NCBI GenBank assembly: GCA_964036155.1
Contig: OZ038423.1
Coordinates: 37,029,249 to 37,093,248, forward strand
From: Diploscapter coronatus
Lineage: Eukaryota > Nematoda > Chromadorea > Rhabditida > Rhabditidae
Direction of reading: 5' to 3'
DNA length: 64,000 nucleotides
The notes beneath the pieces were generated by a model. It was not told the DNA's origin and ran no database searches. It was given only the letters and a program-made list of their open reading frames with translations. Made by a program: the position numbers and the translations under genes. This document shows positions 1 through 8,066 of the stretch, piece after piece (the stretch's first letter is position 1; every line of letters starts with the position of its first letter).

Positions 1-35
1 AATTCTGCAACAGCAAAAAAGTCTGCAAATTTCAG

Positions 36-1284
36 ATAGTATTTTCGGTAGATGATCCTCTGTCTTTCGAAGAAGCCAAATCGATCATACAGGACATCAA
101 ATCGCAAAGGAGGTCAAAGGTGGTAGGCATTTTTAAAGCTAGCTGAAAATTACAAAACGTACGAAATAATGTGAAGTAGATCAAGGAAATTTCTTGTCAA
201 ATTTTTCGCCTTATGCTATGTTTTCGAAAATTTTAGAGAAAAAAGACATATTTTTAGGCTCCCATAATTCTTCTGGCAAATAAAAAAGATCTCTTCGGTG
301 AACGATCAGATTGGCGAGTGAAAGGCATTGAGCGGTATGCGATCAATGAAGGGATAAGGCTGATGGAGTGCACTGCGAAACGACGGGAAGAGGTCGGATT
401 TAGAAAATATTGTTTTGAAAATTGATGCAAGGTGGAATGAAAATCGCAAAATTCGGTATCTGAAGAAAAAGTTCCAAAAATGAGAATAGTTTCTCATTTG
501 TGACTTCGATTATTCAACATCCTTGAGATTAGAAATCAGTTTCATGTTCTGGGCATGACGAATTTTATGCAGACAGCGAGAAAACCGATGAAATAGTGTA
601 TAATTTATAGTAACCCGCTGTCTAAACTCCATGCTATTTCGATCAGAAAAATAAAACTCGTCATTCTCGAGAGTGGTAATGTAACAGTGGATAATCTAAT
701 GAACAGAAAAGACATGAATTTTTCGAAAAAATGCGATTGAATTGTAAATTTCGAGAACGAAGAAAGATTTTTGTCAGGTAGACATGGCCTTTCGGGAACT
801 GCTTGAGGAGCTCAGGGAAACTCGACATTTGCAGGCGACTGAATTGAAGAAAAGAAGGTAGGAATGGATTTTTAGGGCCCGTTCAGACTTAGTTGCGGTG
901 CAATTTGCAACTCGCTCGAAATAGCACGAGAAATGAAGAAAGTGCGATTGCATCATTTCGTGTGCTCTCTCGATTTCCCATGATATTTCGAGCGAATTAC
1001 AAGTTGCATTGCAGCTAAGTTTGAACGGGTCCTTAAAAAGACTTCGCAAATCCTACAACACCGCAATCTCGCAATTTTGCAAACTAAAGCAGAGGATGAG
1101 AGGGCAGGGAAGCATTCCCGTTTCTGCATACTATCTCGTACGTTGCGAAGTTGCGGGATATCCGAGCTGCCTAAAAGAAGTAATAAATATTTGCAGACAG
1201 TCGATGCCAACCACGAGAACTCGGCCGAGTGAACTGATCAATCAGGACTTCGACAAGAAGAAACACACTTGTGCAATCTCTTGA
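36..1284 (+). CDS. Ras-like small GTPase, C-terminal half (5' end outside window)
   Basis: Four exons in phase: 36-122 (its donor may instead be after 119), 258-392, 778-857 and 1197-1284. Together they give the C-terminal half of a Ras-superfamily GTPase, a membrane-bound signalling switch. Visible motifs are VFSVDDPLSFEEAK after the G3 region, the G4 guanine-specificity motif NKKD (279-290) and the G5 motif ECTAK (366-380), followed by a MAFRELLEEL helix. The tail is basic (DKKKHTCAIS) and ends in CAIS, a CAAX box with X = Ser, which predicts farnesylation. P-loop and switch regions must lie left of the window. A 158-bp MITE sits in the last intron. The Ras branch (Ras, RERG, Rap-like) cannot be decided from this half. 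Family call is firm; the exact start of the first exon is not. Confidence 0.85.
875..1032. mobile_element. Harbinger/Tourist-like MITE (fold-back element)
   Basis: The element is an almost complete inverted repeat. The left end reads GGGCCCGTTCAGACTTAG and the reverse complement of the right end reads GGACCCGTTCAAACTTAG; the arms stay similar for about 60 bp on each side. It is flanked by TTA at 872-874 and 1033-1035. A 3-bp TTA duplication and a GGG/GGA-CCCGTT start fit the PIF/Harbinger (Tourist) class. There is no coding capacity. It lies in the last intron of the Ras-like gene and leaves both splice sites intact. Confidence 0.75.
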
Positions 1285-2077
1285 TTTTCCACGTTTCTTC
1301 TAAACTATTTTCTAACGATTATATTACTTTCATTGTAACCGATGATATTTGGAAATGTTGGCAGATAAAAATGTGTCGACTTCGATTTTTTATTGAAAAG
1401 ATAATAAAAATGACATTTTGAGAAAAAAAAAGGAGTAAAAATCCTGAGAAGAAAATTTGATACAAAATGAAACTTTGACGAAAAACGTAAAATAAGGAAG
1501 AAAATTGCATTTTTGTCGAAGGAAGACTACTTGAGAGCGACGACACATCTAAAGGTGAAGAGACATGCCACAAAATAATCGAACAGTTCTTGGCACAGGT
1601 TTCGAAAAGTCTTCCAAACCAAATAAGGCCCATATGACTGGATACCTTGATGGACCCTAATCACAAAAGTTCAGGTGCCAGGTTCCGCCCCCTCAAGTGG
1701 GCGGGACGGGCCCAAACAAACCCATTTTTGTGAATAGGGTCCATAGATGTATCCATCCATATGGGTTTGGTTCGGATTCAAGAGACTTGCAATTGTCCAG
1801 TCACTCTTTATACTTTGTTCTGGTTACTCAAAGAATGCGTCTTAAATATTAATACTTATTTATTAACATATACAAATTCATATACAAGCTCGTAAGTTTG
1901 ACTTTTGGAATGAAAACGGCGAAATGTGACTTAATGATATCTTTTTAATAGGCATTCGAAATAAATAATTATGTCATTAAGCCAAAAATAACAAGTTTTA
2001 ACAAATAAATAGGCAAATAAGCGTATATTGCACAATTCATCAGATATAACAATGATTTAAAGTGTTGTACTTTTCAT
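1285..2077. other. Intergenic, convergent 3' ends
   Basis: This is AT-rich sequence between the convergent Ras-like (+) and hedgehog-related (-) genes. AATAAA at 1403-1408 on the plus strand and at 1859-1864 on the minus strand (plus-strand TTTATT) are plausible poly(A) signals. It holds the inverted repeat 1627-1765. I see no supported gene. Confidence 0.6.
1627..1765. repeat. Imperfect inverted repeat, MITE-like
   Basis: The left arm 1627-1668 (starting GGCCCATATGACTGGATA) pairs with the right arm 1726-1765, whose reverse complement starts CCCATATGGATGGATACA and ends at ACCCTATTCACAAAA. The arms match at roughly 80%. The spacer of about 57 bp is GC-rich and itself holds CCCGCCCAC/GTGGGCGGG-type complementary blocks. 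No clear target duplication was found, so it may be a decayed MITE or a transcript-end hairpin. Confidence 0.5.
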
Positions 2078-5000
2078 TCATAAGAGAAAGTGGGGGGTAA
2101 CAAGTTTTGCCATACCTAATAATAAATCGGTACCGGCGGGGAGAAGTACCTAAAATGAGATATAAAATATAAATTTAAATATGATTTTAAATTGGAATAA
2201 ATATTCAACCTACCAGTTCATTAAGGCTAGATTCACCGATGAAATCACTAACGGTCCTTCGCATACGTGTGAAAACCTATTAAATTAAAACTATAATTTG
2301 AAACTTTAATAAGTTTAAACCTCAGCAAATTTGTACTGTATAATGACTCCCTTCATATTGCTATGGCATGATGCCAGCATATCATTCACAATTAGCCTTC
2401 CGTTGCTCGTTAGTGGAGCATAAATGCCTTTTCGTTGGGTGATAAAGATATGTTCGATTCTTTGCTGACGGAAACGACCCTGAAAATTAGAGTATTTAAT
2501 AATAAAATGTGTTTTAAATAGGAGATTTAGATCCTATATTGTATTTAATGATATTAAAAGATCAAATTACCTTGTGAATAACAATAACACATTGTCCAAT
2601 CCTTAATTCATCAGCGTAGACGGGCTTTGTCGGGGTGAAATCGATGTATTCGTCGTAATAATCTTAAAATCATTATTATTTAAATTGAATTTTTAAATAA
2701 ATACCTTCACACTCAGTCATGTACATTAAATGCTTGTCGGTCAGCCTTAGCGCCTTGCCAAATTCGGTGATAATCGTGATGAAGCTCGCGTTGACTTCAG
2801 GTTCTTTGTGAAGCCACATTAGAATGGGGGTGAAGTAGACCTGAAATAAAATATTTAAAAAATTAAAGATAAATCTTGGATCGCCAAATAAGATCTATAA
2901 ATTTAGAATTAGAACTCTCTAAATTCAATGCCATATTCACTCTTCTGATAATATATAGCATCAGGAAAACGGTATACTAATTTTTAAATTCCAAGAACTT
3001 ATTGGATGGCGCAATATAATAAGTAATAACATATAATTCAAAGAATTACATGGGTCACATTGGTCGTCAATATGAAGTCGCCGACTTCAACGTCGTCTAT
3101 TCTCTTCTTGCCATTCGGGGTCGTCAGCCAAGTGTCCGATGAGAAGCATGTATTTCCCGCCCCGCCTCCGGCTGGGGCTGAAAATATGATTTGGAATTTA
3201 GGGATTTAATGCTCCTTCAATTTTTTTTAAAGATTAATATTGATGAAGATCAGCTTTTTCATTTATAATCTTTTTTAAATTGAATAAATCTCCATACCGA
3301 TAGGTGGCGGTGGAACAGGTGGTGCGGCCGGTGGACCTACGGCGGCGAATTGATTGGCGATCGCAAAACTGTTGGCCTGAGCAAACTGTGCCCCCGCGAA
3401 CTGGTTTGCTGCTGCCTTAAGCAAGGGAATTAGAATATCGTAGTCATTAACTTTTATGTTTTATGCCTGAGCAGCCGCGCTTCCTTGACCCTGACCCTGT
3501 CCTTGTCCTTGTCCCTGGCCTTGGCCTTGACCTAAAATAATATTTAAGTTGAAATTATTTGTTCGTAGGTTTAGATTTGGTAGGAGTTATTTTAGAAACT
3601 CGAACTTCAACATTTCATTCGCAGTAAAACGTCTAATTGAAGCCCATGGGCTTCTATTTTCAGTGGTCCAATTTTCGGAAAAATCAAACGAATACTATCA
3701 CTGATTGAAGAGAACGTCGATGTTCAAAAATTACGTTATTCGTCTTGTTTCTCTTCTACACGACTCACTCTATTTCGCTTGTCCGAATTCGATTCCTAAT
3801 TGCTATTGCATGAATATCGTCTTTCTCCCCAATCAACAATACAATAGGCCTTTATAACTTTTGATTTTTTAATCATACCTTGTCCTTGTCCTTGACCCTG
3901 ACCCTGACCCTGACCTTGACCCTGACCTTGTCCTTGACCGTTTCCTTGGGCTAAAATAATTCGATTAATTAAAAAAGTCACAAATTAAATTAGAATACCG
4001 GCAGCCTGAGCAGCTGCGGCCGCAGCCTGTTGTTGAGCCTGGAGAGCGGCAGTAGCAGCAGCCAATTGCTGTTCTGTAGGTGGGAAGTCCGAAGCAGGAG
4101 GAGGCTAATTAAATAGATAATTAAGACATTTATAAATTAAACGAATATAGTCGAGTAATTAAATGAGGGTAATTGGAATAACTAACTCACCAGATAAGAT
4201 GACTGATAAGCCAGGACATTATACATTCCAGCATCAATTTTGCATGTCCTATCACTGAATCGTCCAGTCTGCCAAATAAAATCTGCCGGCGTTAAGATAG
4301 ATTCGAATGTAGTGTTAAATCGCCTTTGGATTTTACGTAATATCGCCTGAGATATCAAGTTTGACAATTTAATTGACATGTTTAAATTACAGTAGCCATA
4401 GATTGCGTTTGATGTCGGTTAAAGCCCTCCTTTTGTTTCTCAACATCGATAGTTTTGAACATATCATATTGCATATTTCGGTCGCAACATATAACGCCTA
4501 AATTTCAAATTATTATTAAAGATATTTAAATTAATATACCATCTAGTTTCTCCAAGTCCGGAGGGCAATTCATAGGTTTAGCCTCTCCCAGGTCGACTTC
4601 TACAGGCCAATGTAAAGGATACTGTAATTTCAGTTCTTAGTTTGAACCATATTCTGCGTAAATCGCGTACCGTAATATTCGAGTTGGTCGTGTAAGCAAA
4701 GATGTAATACTTATCCACTCGGAACTTACAGATTGAATTATTCGCATGGTTGACATTAAAGATAAAGTCATTATAAGAGACGAAAACCTCCATAGAGTGT
4801 TGAAATAGCTCCTCGGCGTCCCATTGGAGCCTCTTAATTGGCATAATTGAAAATTAACTGCCTTAATTAACTTTGAATTACCCTAGAAAATTGTCGCATA
4901 TTGTACTGATGGAAGTTGGGCAATCTAATTACCTGCTGATACGCCCGAAGAAGCGAGTTGAATAACTGAACATTACAACAATACGAGCCTAAATAGAGCA

Positions 5001-8000
5001 AGTAGTGATTTAACTAGGATAATTAGCCATTTAATTACCCCTATGATCTTGATCGCAGTGGGAATTAACGGGGAACCCAGCTCTGGGTCCCTCAGCTTCA
5101 ATAGCAAGAGAGGTATGGAAATCCTTCATCTCAGGAAGGGTGATTTCAGTTGAACCCAAATGCTCTCTTTCAGCGAAATTAAAGAAGTAATTCTCAGCCT
5201 CTTGATAGTCAACGTCGTACTTAATTAGAGCTATTATTTAATTAGTCTAACCACTTAATCACCTGTCTAGGCGTTGCGTAGATCAAAATGTAGAACTCCT
5301 TGTAGAACTGATGACAAATAGCGTTTCCCACGTGATATGTCGCAAATGCAAAGTCGTGTCTGGACACGAAAACTTCGTATGATCGCTCGAACCGTAGTTG
5401 GGCCATTCTTTGGATTCTCTGAAGTTAATTGCCCAAGTAAAATAATTAACCATACAAATTATTTATTTAATTACCCCCGCAATAACGCCTTCACTTCCGG
5501 CTCCATACCAGGGGGAGGTCGATAATTCGGTTACAGCGTCTCGCACTGTCTGCGTTAACGCGCGATCACAGCATTTATGGCCTTAATTAATTCAATTATA
5601 TACCGAACGAGGCTGGATCTCATGAACTATCACATTTTCGTAAACAAGGAGGTCTAAGCAATGCCGCATGATAAAGTGGGCGTGGCCCATTCTTTCTTCC
5701 CTTTTTTAAAGAGGAGAAAGGAAAGAAGATCGCCCCCAGAAAAGTATGCGTCATTGCAAAGGGTCATTTTAATTGGAAAAGAGTGTTTTGCAATTACACA
5801 CCAGATCTTCGTCCTTTTATACAATGCGACCCCTTGGGAAACCGTAAATTCCACCGATAATTGTCGTTATCCTCCTGTTCCGCATCAGGACCCTTCCGCT
5901 CATTTTTCGCTAGAATTTCAGTGGCCACGACTGGGACCTGAAAATGGATATTTTAAAATAAAGTGCACGATTTTTACTGACTTGTAAATTAGCGTCTGCA
6001 GGACTATGAGATCTATCGATGTCAATCGAGTTCGCGGTGAAATTATTATCAAAAAGTCGAGTTTCAGTCTCTATGGCGGAATCTACGTGGGCTGAAATTA
6101 AAATTATTTTGAAATAATAAATTAAATTATTTTTATTTTGATACCTGTAGCCGTTGGTGCATGAGCAGTGGTGGTTCTTATTACTGGGGTGACCGGCATC
6201 GGGGTTGAAACTGGCAAGGGCTCTTCAGTGACTTCCTGAAATTATATTTAGTAGTCAAAACTCCGAATTAGCCTAAATCATGTATTTGAAATGTCAAAGA
6301 CAATTTGCGTTTAAATTTAACTTAGCAATTGTTTTAAGATCTACTTGTTGATGAACTCAGCACCTGTAACTCTTCTAGGGCATCAGTTATCGGAGCCTCC
6401 AGCGTCGGAATCAAATTCGTATCTTCAGCTTGCCGTTTTTCTTGTCGATTTTTCGAGCTCTTTTTTCTGGGATGAACCCTTTTCTTAGGCTTCTTCGTAA
6501 GAGTTTCTCCATCGTCCGCTTTATCTGCTACCTTATCATTTACAAGAGATTTTGGCTCCAGGTGGTTTTTCGCGCCTGAAATTAGAATTCTCGGTTTATT
6601 CAAAACATTTATCTTAAGTTTGAATTGTGTAACTAAAATTTTAATTTATTTTAAAAAAAATGAAATTATTACGATTGTCCGGCATTTTGAAGAGGTTTTT
6701 ATTGTTGTCGAGATTTTGAATCGGTGGCTGGCAGGTCAAGTCTTCTGTAAAAATGAATAATAATAATATGATGAAGGAAATAATACTTAGCAAAATTGGT
6801 ACTCCTTACCTCCAGCCATGGGGTCTTCTCGCTTGTCAGGAAAATATCCTCGAACTCCCAGGGCTTTGGTACTGCCTAAGTCCTCCTGAGCGTCCAAAGC
6901 AGCGAACCACTCTTCGAATTTGAGGTTAAATGGGTCGTACTAAATTTGAAATGTAAATAAAAACTGATCTTCATTATTTAATATCGCCAAAAATGGAAAA
7001 ATTATTGAGTTTTATATATCAAATTTGATATCTCCCCTTACCCGATTGGGTGTTTCATAGATCAAGACGTGGTACTTATCGGTCATGATCTTGCATGTCA
7101 TGCACCCGTGATAATACGAGGCGATCGCGAAGTTTCTCCCAGTGATGATAACCTCGAAAGTCGTTTGGAACTCTAGTTGGGCCCTTCTCTGGATGAACTG
7201 CAATTTAAAATTATCGATTATTCTTTAAATTTATTAATTTACTTACTTTAGCCGCATCGCCCAATTTTTCAGCGTTAATTCCGAGTTTTATTGACTCTTT
7301 CAAGTTCGCTTCAAGGTCGGAATCACAACATCGAATTCTCATTGTATGGTAGGGCTCATCGGGACCTGAATGTTAAAATAGGAACTCAAGTAAAAATTGT
7401 AGTCGAGTAGAGTATTATTGAAATTAAATTGACATTGATGGAAGTTAAATGAGACTAGATTAAGGTTAAATTTGATTTTGTAAGATTTTCAAACTATCTT
7501 TGGAAAAGTATCTATTTTGTCATGCGATCAATTTTCTTTTCGAATTCGTCATACTGGCCAATTTTCCAGTGAAACGAGCCTCAGCATTGATTTTTTTCGC
7601 ATTTTTTTGCAGAAAATCTACCCAGCAACTTCTCTTCGTCCGTATCAGAGACGTTCCAAGCGCATAGAGGGGGTTTTCTGAAAATTTTTAACCGGTTTTT
7701 AGGTTCTCCAAGCTTTATCTTTGCATCGCGAAACAAAAATTTTCATATTATTACCAAAAATTATTTCTTTTTTATTTCTCATTAAATTTCCTATTATCAA
7801 AATTTTTATTTTACCTTATCTGATAAGAGTTCAAGTTCGGACCTTCTCGGTACCCAGATTGAGAGATGGGATTTTGAACGTAAGCCACCGGAGGTCCGAG
7901 GCTCAGACTTTGAGATTGCTGAAATTCAGGGGGCAGGGTGAGAGGTTGAGGTTGGACTTGAGCCGGAATCGGGTAGTTTACAACCTGGGGATGCCGACCA

Positions 8001-8059
8001 GCTTCAATAATCCCGATAAAATGTAGCGAGAGATTCAGAATTACCCAGGTAATTCGCAT
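2078..8059 (-). CDS. Secreted hedgehog-related protein: four ground-like modules plus Hint/Hog domain
   Basis: 28 exons join in phase to about 1131 residues. A signal peptide (MRITWVILNLSLHFIGIIEA) is followed by ground-like modules at residues about 101-192, 443-530, 591-680 and 708-795. Each module has a CC pair, an FEV/YEV strand, a CK or CH pair and an aromatic ending such as YHVLIYET. Linkers separate them; the first holds a very basic stretch (about 280-305). A Pro/Ala/Gln and (GQ)n region (796-915) precedes the Hog domain, which starts at Cys926 (CFSSDTWLTT). T992 and H995 form TxxH, and KGIYAPLTSNGRLIVND leads to ASC1072. These residues are the ones needed for Hint self-cleavage, so processing is probably active. 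Module exons: 7247-7365/7042-7197, 5475-5581/5263-5418, 4882-4988/4671-4832, 4391-4497/4191-4346. Hog exons: 3050-3177, 2705-2840, 2571-2662, 2321-2479, 2214-2276, 2078-2149. Start: ATG directly follows a TTTCAG acceptor. Four modules with Hog is unusual for ground/ground-like proteins. Confidence 0.88.
3467..3950 (-). repeat. Gly-Gln coding tandem repeats in two adjacent exons
   Basis: Exons 3879-3950 and 3467-3531 of the hedgehog-related gene encode runs of Gly-Gln (6-bp units GGTCAG/GGACAA), about 10 and 7 copies. The intron between them is unrelated. The upstream exon (3999-4104) is Ala/Gln-rich. These exons form a flexible, low-complexity spacer between the fourth ground-like module and the Hog domain. 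The units vary at third positions, so this is not a recent slippage array. Confidence 0.85.
3624..3654. repeat. Fragment of a dispersed repeat with a short palindrome
   Basis: GTAAAACGTCTAATTGAAGCCC (3624-3645) is identical to 43149-43170, about 39.5 kb away, where it forms one end of an inverted-repeat element. Here it runs into the palindrome GAAGCCCATGGGCTTC (3639-3654). It lies in the intron between the two Gly-Gln exons of the hedgehog-related gene. It is probably a truncated MITE end. Confidence 0.55.
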
Positions 8060-8066
8060 CTGAAAC
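8060..8066 (-). other. Candidate spliced-leader acceptor (hedgehog-related gene)
   Basis: On the minus strand TTTCAG stands immediately before the ATG, as in nematode trans-splice sites. A cis intron in the 5' UTR is the alternative. Confidence 0.45.

Noticed and set aside
3467..3950. Regular repeats resembling a CRISPR or satellite array
   Set aside because: The 6-bp units are coding Gly-Gln repeats inside exons, with no spacers; the genome is eukaryotic.
4833..4881. Apparent 20-nt intron (GTAATT ... TTAATTAAG) in the hedgehog-related gene
   Set aside because: A later AATTAAG acceptor gives a 49-nt intron that restores the ground-like module, its exon length and phase.
5654..5987. Open frames on both strands near the second ground-like module
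   Set aside because: The region is explained by an exon (5802-5937) and an intron (5582-5801) of the hedgehog-related gene.
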